Assembly (NCBI RefSeq): GCF_042186555.1
Contig: NC_133326.1
Location: 492,613,232 to 492,677,231 of the forward strand
Length of the DNA: 64,000 nt
Direction of reading: 5' to 3'
Source: Aquarana catesbeiana
Taxonomy: Eukaryota > Chordata > Amphibia > Anura > Ranidae
Every line of letters begins with the position of its first letter. Position 1 is the stretch's first letter. The notes beneath the pieces were generated by a model. It made no database searches and had not been told where the DNA came from. It worked only from the letters and a program-made list of their open reading frames with translations. Below are positions 43,991 to 53,858 of this stretch, piece by piece. A program made the translations under genes and the position numbers.

Positions 43991-44645
43991 TGTCACGGAA
44001 CGCCCCACACTCCACTTGAGTGCTTCCGTCATATACCGCTTCCTAAGTTCTGAAACACGAGTCCAATGGATCTGGCCATAGGAACCCCAAGAACTAGACA
44101 ACACCAGTCTTGGAGTACATCAGAACTACCTTTATTTTGAGATCTCACAGACCTTTATACAGCAGGGATGACTCAAAGCTAACCTAATTAACATGACCTA
44201 ATTTACTACAAAATGTACCCAGACCAGATGACAGTCTTGTGGGCACCGAGCTTCACACATTAATACAATTAACAATACAAACAACAATCTCCCCCCTCCT
44301 CAGCCTAGACCATTCGTCTATTAGCCAGTGCTGGTGGCTAATGTGATCAGCTCTCTCAATTAACATAAACACATGTTGAAAACACCAGCATCTCCTCACA
44401 GGATGTGTCCCAACAGAATGAATCAGTCTTATCAGCAGGGGGCTGCTGGAGGAATCCCCCCTCCCTCTTCAGGGACACAAATATACAGTAAGGAGTCCCC
44501 ATACAATATATGCATGACTGAGTCCGATTAATACAGTTCAGACTGGATTTCTCATTCACCTCAAATGCTAGGGCCCATAATCGGTGGGCAACAGGCTTGC
44601 ATACAGTCCTCTCCAACAGCCTCTGCTCCGGCCAGGTCCGTGACA
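43991..44645 (-). repeat. LTR (3' LTR in the sense orientation)
   Basis: 655 bp. Its relative at 28668-29378 is a solo LTR. It supplies the last codons of the internal ORF. Confidence 0.92.
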
Positions 44646-46622
44646 TTTCTCCCCTTTCGGCAGGAGACTAACACAGGAGGAGACCCCAGACGGGTTGACT
44701 CCGAAGTTAGTCCATAGTTCCAGTCCTCTACTGCCTGTACCCACACAGTACCCCAAACAAATTATTCCAAACAGTATATTACTCACCCAGCCATCCTCTG
44801 CCTCTCTCAGAGAACATATCTGCCGCTGGGGAGAGGCCCAGACTGGCCCTTCTCCCTGGAATCCTTTCTGCCGCTGGAGAGAAGACAGGGGGACTGGGCT
44901 CACTCCATCCTGCTGTTGGGGATCTGGGCCGACTGCCCAGCATCCCTGGGGTATACAGGTGGGGACTGAAGCCCCATCAACCGACACCAGATCAAGCTGC
45001 AGTTGTGAGGTGATGACTGCATTCTCTCCTTGGATCCTGATCTGCAGCTCGCGATAGACTGCCACCTCCTCACCTTGGGCCTCCACAATTGCTGCAGGTG
45101 TGGGGCAGAGGTCTTGGACCCTCTGTCCGGTTGCCAGCACTTCTGCTGGGGGTTTGCCAGGTGGTTCCTCCTCTACAGAAACGTCTATTAAATCCCCAGT
45201 CTCTGGAATTGGTAAAAGTGTGGGACAGAGGTCTTGGACCCTCTGTTCAGTTACCAGATCTTCAGCTGGAGAAGTTTGTTTTAACTCCATAGATGCTGCT
45301 GGCAGAAAATCACATGTCCCTGTCAGTGTTGTGGGAGAAAGGCCGACTACCTCTTCTCTCAAGAAGGCTGAAGCCACTGTTGGTGCTGGGCAGAACACAG
45401 TGAACTTTGGCCCTGATAGCAGCTCTTCGGCTGGAGGCTCATCAGGTTGTTCTTCCTCAGCAGAAAAGTCTATTAAATCCTCTACCTCTATAACTGGTGT
45501 CTGTGGATAGAGGTTCACCATCTCCTGTCCGTGGAACTCAGAAGATGCCATCAGTGCTGAGCAGAGCGCAATGAAGTTTGGCACTAATCCCAACTCTTCT
45601 GCTGGGGGCTCACCCGATGGTTCTTCCTCAGCAGAAAAGTCTATCAAATCCCCTGTCTCTGCAACTGGTGTCTGGGGATGGAGGTTCACCATCTCCTGTC
45701 CATGGAATCCAGAAGATGTTATCAGTGCTGGGCAGAGGTTAGCAGAGCTCTGCCCTGTTGTCAGCACTTCAGCTTTGGGGATGGCAATCTCCAGATTTTC
45801 CACTGCAGATTCTCTGGCATGCTGCTGGACAGGCACATTCCTCCATCCAAGATCATCCCATGCAGAAACAGGATCATCAAGGTCAGTCAGCACTTGCTGC
45901 ATCCGCCATAAGACCTCCGCCTCCATAGCTGTGGGGGCAGGTTGGCAAAGCACACTATCGCTCTGCCACATTGCCGACTCTTCAGCCAGGATTTCAGGGT
46001 TGTCAGCTGGTATTTCCTGATAGTCCCAGGCAAAGGGAGCCCAGCCCTGGCACTGAGCAATGTCTAGCAGCCGTCTGTAGGCAATCTCTAGCTCCCATTC
46101 CTGAACGGCCAGAAACTCCAAATCTTCCTGTGCCCAGTGCACTTCCGAAATGTTCAGTAGCCCTTCTCTGAAATCCATGATTTCGTCCACCCGCCGCTCC
46201 AAATCACTCCCAAAGTTAGGGTCCCCTGTCAGCTTCACAAACAACAGTCCCAAGCCGCCGTAGCTTAAGCCTTCCGTTGGGCTGTCATCCGCTATCCAGG
46301 GACATGCTTGAGATACATGCCACCGGAGGGCTCTGTAGCTCTCATCCAGCTTCATCTCTGCCCAGACCAGCCTGCTTAATTCAGCTGTCTGCTTCTTGTG
46401 TGGTTTTTCTCCCAAAAACCGCACCCGCAGTCCGTACTGCGACCAGTACCTTTCCTCGATGGAGGGGAGAACTTTTCCCTGGTGTCGCTGCTCACGGGCT
46501 AGCGCTTCCTTCCAGAGTTTGCAGCGAATAGAATCACACCATCCCAGCAGGACCTGCTCCGATACTGGTCCTCTGTGCTGTATCTGCATCTCTCGCAACC
46601 TCCTTCTGAATTCCTCATCCAT
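44568..46622 (-). CDS. 684-residue gag-like protein of the LTR element
   Basis: The only ORF of the element; it starts 107 bp after the 5' LTR and runs into the 3' LTR. Residues 1-230 are a mixed alpha-type region with many tryptophans and acidic residues ('CDSIRCKLWKEALAREQRHQ', 'YGGLGLLFVKLTGDPNFGSD', 'RRVDEIMDFREGLLN'). Residues 300-540 are low-complexity and acidic, built on an imperfect repeat around 'ETGDLIDFSAEEEPSGEPPA', seen three or four times, alternating with 'FHGQEMVNLYPQTPV'. No zinc knuckle, protease, reverse transcriptase or integrase motif is visible. Position and isolation suggest a gag or packaging protein. The last 60 residues read across the polypurine tract ('LLPKGEKCHGPG'), so the natural stop may once have been earlier. 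Function is inferred from position only. Confidence 0.7.
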   Translation of the reverse strand: MDEEFRRRLREMQIQHRGPVSEQVLLGWCDSIRCKLWKEALAREQRHQGKVLPSIEERYWSQYGLRVRFLGEKPHKKQTAELSRLVWAEMKLDESYRALRWHVSQACPWIADDSPTEGLSYGGLGLLFVKLTGDPNFGSDLERRVDEIMDFREGLLNISEVHWAQEDLEFLAVQEWELEIAYRRLLDIAQCQGWAPFAWDYQEIPADNPEILAEESAMWQSDSVLCQPAPTAMEAEVLWRMQQVLTDLDDPVSAWDDLGWRNVPVQQHARESAVENLEIAIPKAEVLTTGQSSANLCPALITSSGFHGQEMVNLHPQTPVAETGDLIDFSAEEEPSGEPPAEELGLVPNFIALCSALMASSEFHGQEMVNLYPQTPVIEVEDLIDFSAEEEQPDEPPAEELLSGPKFTVFCPAPTVASAFLREEVVGLSPTTLTGTCDFLPAASMELKQTSPAEDLVTEQRVQDLCPTLLPIPETGDLIDVSVEEEPPGKPPAEVLATGQRVQDLCPTPAAIVEAQGEEVAVYRELQIRIQGENAVITSQLQLDLVSVDGASVPTCIPQGCWAVGPDPQQQDGVSPVPLSSLQRQKGFQGEGPVWASPQRQICSLREAEDGWVSNILFGIICLGYCVGTGSRGLELWTNFGVNPSGVSSCVSLLPKGEKCHGPGRSRGCWRGLYASLLPTDYGP
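44646..44660 (-). promoter_or_regulatory. Polypurine tract
   Basis: AAAGGGGAGAAA on the minus strand directly abuts the LTR at 44645. It marks the plus-strand primer site and fixes the element's orientation. Confidence 0.85.
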
Positions 46623-46728
46623 GGCGGCTGGTATCTGTACCTCTCCTCTCCTGCTATCTGGACCTTGGATCCAGATGGAAGTTTGGATGTCCCAGACTTC
46701 AGGAAGCTTTCCCGCTGCTTGCCACCAA

Positions 46729-47383
46729 TGTCACTGAACGTCCCACACTCCGCTTGAGTGCTTCCGTCATATACTGCTTCCTAAGTTCTGAAACACGAGT
46801 CCAATGGATCTGGCCATAGGAACCCCAAGAACTAGACAACACCAGTCTTGGAGTACATCAGAACTACCTTTATTTTGAGATCTCACAGACCTTTATACAG
46901 CAGGGATGACTCAAAGCTAACCTAATTAACATGACCTAATTTACTACAAAATGTACCCAGACCAGATGACAGTCTTGTGGGCACCGAGCTTCACACATTA
47001 ATACAATTAACAATACAAACAACAATCTCCCCCCTCCTCAGCCTAGACCATTCGTCTATTAGCCAGTGCTGGTGGCTAATGTGATCAGCTCTCTCAATTA
47101 ACATAAACACATGTTGAAAACACCAGCATCTCCTCACAGGATGTGTCCCAACAGAATGAATCAGTCTTATCAGCAGGGGGCTGCTGGAGGAATCCCCCCT
47201 CCCTCTTCAGGGACACAAATATACAGTAAGGAGTCCCCATACAATATATACATGACTGAGTCCGATTAATACAGTTCAGACTGGATTTCTGATTCACCTC
47301 AAATGCTAGGGCCCATAATCGGTGGGCAACAGGCTTGCATACAGTCCTCTCCAACAGCCTCTGCTCCGGCCAGGTCCGTGACA
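46729..47383 (-). repeat. LTR (5' LTR in the sense orientation)
   Basis: 655 bp, nearly identical to the other LTR. The element reads TTGGTGGCAAGCAGCGGG immediately inside it on the sense strand, the position of a primer binding site; I cannot match it to a particular tRNA. Confidence 0.92.
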
Positions 47384-47388
47384 GTTCT

Positions 47389-48315
47389 GTTCTTGGACCT
47401 CTTTTATTTTCAATCTACACCTCTTCCCTGGGTCAGCTGATAGCCTCTCATGGCTTTCAATATCATTTCTATGCTGATGACACGCAAATCTATCTCTCCA
47501 CCCCTCAACTCACTCCATCAGTCTCTTCACGCATCACTAACTTACTAACCGACATATCTGTATGGATGTCACACCACTTCCTCAAACTCAACTTGTCCAA
47601 AACTGAGCTTATAATATTTCCTCCCCCACGTGCCTCTTCCCTTGACTTCTCTGTCAAGAGCAATGGCACAACCATCCACCCGTCCCCACATGCCAGGGTG
47701 CTAGGTGTTATCCTGGATTCTGAACTCTCCTTTCAGCCCCACATCCAATCACTTTCCAAAGCTTGCCGCCTCAACCTCCGCAACATCTCTAAACTACGTC
47801 CCTTTCTAACCAATGAAACCACAAAGCTCCTGATTCACTCCCTGGTTATCTCTCGCCTTGACTACTGCAACTCACTCCTCATTGGCTTACCTTTAAACAG
47901 ACTATCCCCCCTGCAGTCCATCATGAATGCGGCTGCCAGACTCATCCACCTTACAAACCGCTCATTGTCTGCTACCCCTCTCTGCCAATCCCTCCATTGG
48001 CTGCCACTCGCCCAACGAATTAAATTCAAAATACTAACAATAAGTTACAAAGCCATCCACAACTCTGCCCCCAGCTACATCACTAACCTAGTCTCAAAAT
48101 ACCAACCTAATCGCCATCTCCGTTCCTCCCAAGACCTCCTGCTCTCTAGCTCCCTCATCACCTCCTCCCATATCCGCCTCCGGGACTTCTCCCGAGCCTC
48201 GCCCATCCTCTGGAATTCCCTACCCCAATCTGTCAGACTGTCTCCAAATTTATCCACTTTTAGGCGATCCCTGAAAACTTTCCTCTTCAGAGAAGCCTAT
48301 CCTGCCTCCATCTAA
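47389..48315 (+). pseudogene. L2 reverse transcriptase, part 2
   Basis: It continues the frame interrupted at 43990: 'VLGPLLFSIYTSSLGQLIAS', 'YHFYADDTQIYLS' (the YADD active site, about residues 43-51 of this piece), 'LNLSKTELIIFPP', 'LGVILDSELSFQPHI', 'CNSLLIGLPLNRLSPLQSIM' and the C-terminal 'SLHWLPLAQRIKFKILTISY', 'SRASPILWNSLPQSVRLSPN'. There is no stop until 48315. Apart from the LTR insertion and the 5' truncation this copy looks undamaged, so it is young. Confidence 0.9.
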
Positions 48316-48818
48316 TAACTGCACTATTTTCTCCATTAGCTCATCCCCCACAGCTATTACCCTTTTGTATCACTTGACCCTCCCTCCTAGATTGTAAGCT
48401 CTAACGAGCAGGGCCCTCTGATTCCTCCTGTATTGAATTGTATTGTACTTGTATTGTCTGCCCTAATGTTGTAAAGCGCTGCGTAAACTGTCGGCGCTAT
48501 ATAAATCCTGTATAATAATAATAATAATAATCATCAATCGCCCTCGGTCTGGAGCTCCATGCTCCGAGGGCGATTGATGATTATTTTGTATTTCTTCCAT
48601 TTGTAAATAATCGCTCAAACAGTTGTCTCCTTTTTACCAAATTTCTTGCTGATGGTCTTTTAGCCCATTCCAGCCTTGTGCAGGTCTGCATTCTTGTCCC
48701 TGCTGTCCTTTGACAGCTCTATGGTCTTGCTCATGATAGAGGGGTTTGAATGGAAGCAAGAGAGTCTGTGGACTGGTGTCTTTTATACACATAACAAGTC
48801 TTTATTAGGTGCACCTTC

Positions 48819-49278
48819 TTAAAGCGGTTGTATACCCGCTGAAAATATTTTGTTTTTTTTTACCCCTGTAAAGCAAAAGGCATAATGAGCTAGTATGCAC
48901 CGCATACTAGCTCATTATGAAATACTTACCTTAGAACGAGGCGTCGGTATCTTACCTGGTCCACGCCGAGGTAGCTGACATGTTGCCTCGGCGTGTCTTC
49001 CGGGTATCGCGGTTCCAGCGCTGTGAGTGGCTGGAGCCGCGATGTCATCACTTCTGCGCATGTGCGCGGGAGATTTCTTTCCCGGCAAGGTCCGGCAGTT
49101 GCCGGGCCTTCAGCCGAGAATCCCCTGTGCGCATGCGCCGCTGCAGTCAGCGGCTCATAGCAAGGGGAATATCTTCTAAACCGTACAGGTTTAGGAGATT
49201 TTTTTTTACCTACAGGTAAGCCTTATTATAGGCTTACCTGTAGGTAAAAGTTAAAAAAAGACTATACAACCGCTTTAA
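48819..49278. mobile_element. TTAA-flanked MITE (AGCGGTTGTA ends)
   Basis: TTAAAGCGGTTGTATACCCG at the left and the inverted TTTAAAGCGGTTGTATAGTC at the right. Near 49215-49250 a palindrome 'ttacctacaggtaagcc' and its inverse lies close to the right end. It interrupts the terminal region of the Tc1. Confidence 0.9.
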
Positions 49279-49556
49279 ACTGACAGGATTAATCCATGTA
49301 CCACATAAGCACATACTGTAGCCAGTCTGTGGGAGCCAGAATTATTGTTGGTTGGTAGGGGATCAAATACTTATTTTACTCACTGAACTGCAACTCAATT
49401 TATAACATTTGTATCATGTGTTTTTTCTGGATTTTTGGTTTATATTCTGTCTCTATCATTTAAAATACACCTATGATAAAAATTATAGACCCTTCATTTC
49501 TTTGTAAGTGGGCAAACTTAAAAAATCTGCAGGGGATCAAATAATTTTCCCCACTG

Positions 49557-49936
49557 CTTATTCAATCTATGCAACACAGGACTCTCATATAAGAAGCAGT
49601 ATATGCACGGACATATAAGGACCATTTTTTAAAGCTAACACACAACACAGAAAAAAAAGTAAAGTCCCTAACAACTTCTGACCTGCACAATGAGCAGAGG
49701 GGTTGCTGGCTAGGCACTGCTGCTCTTTCACATGCATACAAGCCATTCTATGATTGGACAAGGTGGACAGGAGGGACAGTGATGTCATAGGACCCGGGAA
49801 ATTGTGGCAATCACTGTAGTAGTGCCAACTACTACAGTGATTGTCAGCTTCCCTAGCGGCCTCTCAGGTAAGACATAGGTATACTTACATTGAAACTAAT
49901 TCCTACCTGGATTCAAACACAATTTGCAAAGTTAAT
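49557..49936. other. Sparse region with a small palindrome
   Basis: 'aatcactgtagtagtgcc' and its inverse at about 49809-49842; a related phrase recurs near 50334-50352. I see no gene. Confidence 0.55.
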
Positions 49937-50290
49937 TAAACACGGGCAAACTCATTAGAGCCACCTTAACTGCAGGCTTTTGAATTTCAATGAGCAATGT
50001 TGATGCAGCTGTTCTAATAATTATACCTTGTTAATTGTTTTATGCTTCAGTACAGTCCATGAACAATAGATAGATTTTCGAGAATGTATACTTAAGATGA
50101 AATACTACTGTATGTTCTATGGTTTTTGTTGTCTGTTTCCACTATGTATCTACCACTCATATCAGAGTCCCTCTTAGACATGATTACAATGTTTTATAAG
50201 TGATTGCCTAGTTTAATTCCCTAACTTGATTTACAACTTCAAGCTCTTGCAACTTTTCAGTTTGCTGTTGCTGATGGTATCAACTTAATG
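49937..50290. repeat. Dispersed repeat, copy 2 (empty of MITE and piggyBac)
   Basis: It is co-linear with 34137-34905 but without the MITE at 34221-34636. It continues across 'ttaattaaacacgggcaaac', which shows the TTAA where the piggyBac composite ended in copy 1. Confidence 0.8.
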
Positions 50291-50657
50291 AACATAATCA
50301 TATCGGATCTTGTGGTGTCACAGGACCCAGAAGACTGCAGCAATCACTGTACTAGTGCCATATACTATATACTATACTGTATGCAGTATATCTGTTTAAA
50401 CTAACCTTACACATTTAGCTTTACTTAGAGTTGGCTGCCAAATAAAATGTAATATGTCTTGCATATTACAAAATGAAAGCATTACCTAAGCCTCCAGATC
50501 TTTAAATCTGAACCAGGCAAACAAAAAAAATGAAGCCTGTAATCCTTTAATATTTTATTAAAAATTATTAAATGCAATTTTTTCAGTAAAAATATGTAAA
50601 ATCTACCTTTATTTTATCTGTCCCAATCTTCTCTACACTAGTACTCCAAGATAAAGG

Positions 50658-51066
50658 GTTTGTTAAGAGCCCTTTCACACTGAGTTTTTAAAGCACTTTT
50701 GCGTTAAAAAAAGTGCCTGAAAAGCTTAAGAAAAATGCTTCCCTCTAAAATCAATGAACGTTTTAACTCTGGGGCAGTGCATTTCCATTGCAGTGAAAAA
50801 AATCCTGCCTGAAGCATCTTTGGAGCATGTTAGAGGAGCTAAAAAAACAGCATCAAAAACGCTCCCGCCCCCTCACTGAAATGAATGGGAACCGCATCAA
50901 ATGTGCCTCAAAAACGCCCCCACTAAGCCTTTTTGGTGCAGTTTTTGAGTCACATGTCCTTTAAAAACCACAGCGTAAACTCTGTAAAAACACCTCAAAA
51001 ACTCTCCATTAACGCGTAGGCATTTTACTGGCAGTTCTGAAGCAAACCAGTGTGAAAGTGCCCGAG
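50658..51066. mobile_element. Harbinger-like MITE, diverged
   Basis: 'gagccctttcacactgag' at the left and the inverse of 'ccagtgtgaaagtgcccg' at the right. The interior repeats 'aaaaacgc'-type words. Target duplication is not clear. Confidence 0.6.
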
Positions 51067-51573
51067 TGTTTCTTCTCTCTCATTATCTAATTACCAGGCT
51101 GAGGTTATGGAGGTGACAAAGACATTGCATTAAGTGGACTAACAGCCAAACCTCTTTTTTTTTTTAAGTTCTGGACAGAGTGGGGAATGATCAACTTTTG
51201 CCGGGTTTTTCATTTTTGTATCCCCACTAAAGATATTTCCTTTCACTTATTGTCTTGTATTGAGCTTTAACAAATCAGGTCAATCACCCGACTATGGGAA
51301 TGCAGAAGATGTGTGAATCATAAAAATAACTGGATAGAATTGCACATATTTTTGACAGGTAAAGCATTTCACATATAGTCTGTCACTCAGCCCACTGGAA
51401 TTGATTACACTAAAATATTATATATAATTAATTATGGCTAGACACATGCAGTACCGAAAAATTTGTTTCGTTTTCGTTCATCGGATCATTCCTTTATATA
51501 CGGCATTCGTTATTTTGGATAGTTCGTAACTTTGGATGCATTCGTATTTGTTCCATTCATTTCGATGCAGCAT

Positions 51574-51992
51574 TGTCAGGGCTGGGCTCAGCCCTTCCTT
51601 CTCTGAGCTGGCCGCTCAGCTGTCGGCTAATTGCCAGCTCCCATCTCTCTCCACAGTTACCCAGCTGTTTTTGATTCTGCTAGTCAGTCCTGCCTACTTA
51701 AAGTCGTCCAGCTCACTTGATCTCTGCCTTCGCCTTTGTCAACATCACAGAGACTTTCTCCTGCATTCCTGTTGAAGACCTGCTCGGCTGATGTTCCTTC
51801 TGGCTCCTGATCCTGCTTGCTGTACTACTACGTTTATCTCTGGCTCTCTGACATTTGCTTGGCTGACTACCCGATCCAGTTACTGAACTCTGGCTTGTTT
51901 TGACTACGCTTACTCTGTTTACCTTATTATTATTATTAAACAAGTGTGATTTAACTATACTTCTGTCTCGGTCTGATTCATGGTTCCTGATA
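51574..51992 (+). mobile_element. Solo LTR, about 419 bp
   Basis: TGTCAGGGCTGGGC at the start and GGTTCCTGATA at the end (expected CCTGACA). It is flanked by AGCAT and GGCAT, a near-perfect 5-bp duplication. 'ttattattaaacaagtg' before the right end supplies a polyadenylation-like signal. Copy B of the duplication lacks it. Confidence 0.65.
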
Positions 51993-52311
51993 GGCATTTG
52001 TTATTTCAGAAAATTCGTAACTGCGGATGCATTTGTATTTGTTACGTTCACTAACAGTAACTTTAGCCAAATTTGAAAGGAAACTCCAATAAAAATGTAA
52101 ATCTAATCTATCCCAAATTAGTTGCTATGGCGCAGAGACCTGAATCGAAGAATTACTGACTTCAGCTATTTTACCTATAATTTAAAAATTGACTGTAATA
52201 GTACTTTACTTAATAATAAATAATAATAATAAAAACTAATAATAGTTAATATTTTAATTATACTGTAACAGAAAATAAGTAAAATGAAATTATCCGAATA
52301 TAATCGATTCA

Positions 52312-53044
52312 TTAACCCCTTCCCAACCAGCCGCCGCAGTTATACTGTGGCAGGTTGGCTCCCCTGCGCGAGCCGTCGTAGCTGTACGTCGGCTCTTTAA
52401 GACGTTGTAACCACCGGGCACCCGCAATCGCTCGTGACAGAGCGAGAACTGGGATCTGTGTGTGTAAACACACAAATCCCAGTTCTGTCAGGGGAGAGGA
52501 GACAGATCGTGTGCTCCTACTAAGTAGGAACACCGATCAATCTCCTCCTCCAGTCAGCGACATTCCACCCACAGTTAGAACACACATAGGGAACACATTT
52601 AACACCTTGATCGCCCCCTAGTGTTAAACCCCTTCCCTGCCAGTGACATTTAGGCCCCTTTCACACTGGGGCGGGGGCGGCGTCAGCATTAAAGCGCTAC
52701 TATTGTTAGCCGCGCTTTACCGTCGGTATTACCCCCCACTAGCGGCCGAGAAAGGGTTAAAAACAATCGCAAAGCGCCTCTGCAATGGGCAGGAGTGGTA
52801 AGGAGCAGTGTCTACACCGCTCCTTCACTGCTACGAAGATGCTGCTAGCAGGACTTTCTCCCGTCCTGCTGGCGCACTGCTCCAGTGTGAAAGCCCTTGG
52901 GGCTTTCACACTGGAGAGACAGCAGCGGCTGTTTTGGGTTGGTTTGCAGGCGCTATTTTTAGCGCAATAGCGCCTGCAAACCACCCCAGTGTGAAAGGGG
53001 CCTTATACATAAATTTAGCCAGTGACATTTATACAGTAATCAGT
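52312..53044. mobile_element. piggyBac-like MITE left part with a Harbinger MITE inside
   Basis: TTAACCCCTTCCC, then 'agccgccgcagttatactgt', as in the complete element at 58964-59875. The Harbinger MITE lies at 52653-53002. The right terminus is replaced by the minisatellite. Confidence 0.7.
52653..53002. mobile_element. PIF/Harbinger-like MITE with TTA target duplication
   Basis: GGCCCCTTTCACACTGGGGC and, inverted, GGCCCCTTTCACACTGGGGT, flanked by TTA (52650-52652, 53003-53005). It is the best preserved of its family in the window. Confidence 0.9.
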
Positions 53045-53300
53045 GGATTTTTTTTTCAACTCCAGTCCATTTTTCTTTCAACTCCAGTCCGTTTTTTTTT
53101 TAATCCAGTCCGGGTTTTTTTTTTTCAGTCTGGGTTTTTCTTTTCAACACCAATCCATTTTTTTAAAAAATCCAGTCCGGGGTTTTTTTTCAACTCCAGT
53201 CTGTTTTTTTTAGTTTAAAACCAGTCCGGGTTTTTTTTTTTTAAATCCAGTCCGGGTTTTTTTTTTCACATCCAGTCTGGGTTTTTTTTTTTCCACATCC
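53045..53300. repeat. Poly-T minisatellite, array 1
   Basis: Units of about 21-28 bp combine a T-run with CAACTCCAGTCCG or AAATCCAGTCCGGG. About ten irregular copies. Confidence 0.9.
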
Positions 53301-53739
53301 GGGTTTTTATTTTTTAAAAAAATTAATAAAGGTAGGGTGTGTTGCTAAAAAATAAGTGTAAAAAAATAACCCCGTACGTGGGTACTGCATTCAGACCGCT
53401 TTTCAGAAAGTATTTGACAGGCGGGTTTTTTTCAACTCCAGTCCATTTTTTTTTTCAAAACGACTCCTTCTCCTCCTATAGCATGTAGTAGAATACATTT
53501 TGGCCTAAATTTATGAAAAAATTTAATATTTGGAGTTTTTTAATTGGATATGTTTTATAACGAAGTAGAAAATGTTGTTTTTTTCCACACAAATTTTCTG
53601 TCTCTTTTGGTTGATATGCTGTATCGGGCTTTTACATTCGAGTGAGAGGAGCGGCTCTTTCAGGGCGCTTTGCAGGTGCTATTTTTAGCGCTATAGCGTC
53701 TCAGTGCGAAAGGGATCTAATAATGTGATGAATGTGCAG

Positions 53740-53858
53740 CCATAATTATATATAATTTATTATTGTAATCAATTCCAGTAGCAGTGTCTAGGTCTATCAC
53801 TCAGCCCACTGGAATTGATTACACAAAAATTTTATATATAATTATGGCTAGATATATG
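53740..53858. repeat. Inverted repeat at the duplication junction
   Basis: 'ataattatatataatttatt' with 'gtaatcaattccagtag' at 53740-53786 is inverted as 'cccactggaattgattacac' with 'tatataattatgg' at 53813-53858. Confidence 0.85.

Larger units (their letters stand above)
43991..47383 (-). mobile_element. Young non-autonomous LTR retrotransposon
   Basis: Two 655-bp LTRs (43991-44645, 46729-47383) begin TGTCAC and end GTGACA. GTTCT duplicates the target (43986-43990, 47384-47388), and removing the element restores the L2 frame 'VPQGSVLGPLL'. The minus strand is the sense strand: a polypurine tract AAAGGGGAGAAA directly precedes the 3' LTR at 44645, and a 684-codon ORF starts at 46622. The LTRs differ at only a handful of positions by eye, so insertion is recent. 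The 2083-bp interior has no protease, reverse transcriptase or integrase, so it must rely on a relative. The family (Gypsy or other) is not proven; 5-bp duplication and LTR layout fit Ty3/Gypsy. Confidence 0.92.
43622..48530 (+). mobile_element. L2-type LINE, 5'-truncated, split by an LTR element
   Basis: The reverse transcriptase frame is open on both sides of the LTR insertion at 43991-47383. The 3' end has 'ttgtaagctctaacgagcag', 'gcgctgcgtaaactgtcggc' and an AATAATAAT tail at about 48515-48530, the standard L2 3' structure. Without the LTR element the LINE is about 1.5 kb. Confidence 0.9.
43567..48667. repeat. Inverted triplication of a Tc1 segment around the L2
   Basis: The Tc1 segment with 'gattattttgtatttcttcc' and 'caaacagttgtctccttttt' occurs three times: minus orientation (about 43440-43568), plus orientation (43567-43621 continued at 48531-48563 on the other side of the L2), and minus again (about 48564-48667). 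The junctions 'tagccc|aaaaggagac' and 'gctccatg|ctccgagggc' are abrupt. Confidence 0.85.
41697..49556 (-). mobile_element. Tc1-like transposon swollen by nested insertions
   Basis: The left end CAGTGCGGAAAATAATTATT and right end (inverted) CAGTGGGGAAAATTATTTGA are long terminal repeats of about 200 bp, each with an inner repeat around 'agttgcagttcagtgagt'. TA precedes the left end; the right TA has changed. The transposase is on the minus strand. Insertions are a CR1-type LINE fragment (42711-43421), an L2 with an LTR element inside (43622-48530), and a TTAA MITE (48819-49278). Without them it would be near the usual 1.6-1.7 kb. Confidence 0.9.
51375..53705. repeat. Segmental duplication, copy A
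   Basis: Starts near 'cactcagcccactggaattg' and ends near 'ctctttcagggcgctttgca' and 'ggtgctatttttagcg'. The same beginning, middle and ending recur at 53790-55015. Copy A additionally contains a solo LTR, a longer piggyBac-type start and a Harbinger MITE. Confidence 0.75.

Noticed and set aside
44695..46757. Plus-strand frames up to 149 codons across the LTR element
   Set aside because: They lie opposite the 684-codon minus-strand ORF, are shorter and broken, and the polypurine tract fixes the sense strand as minus.
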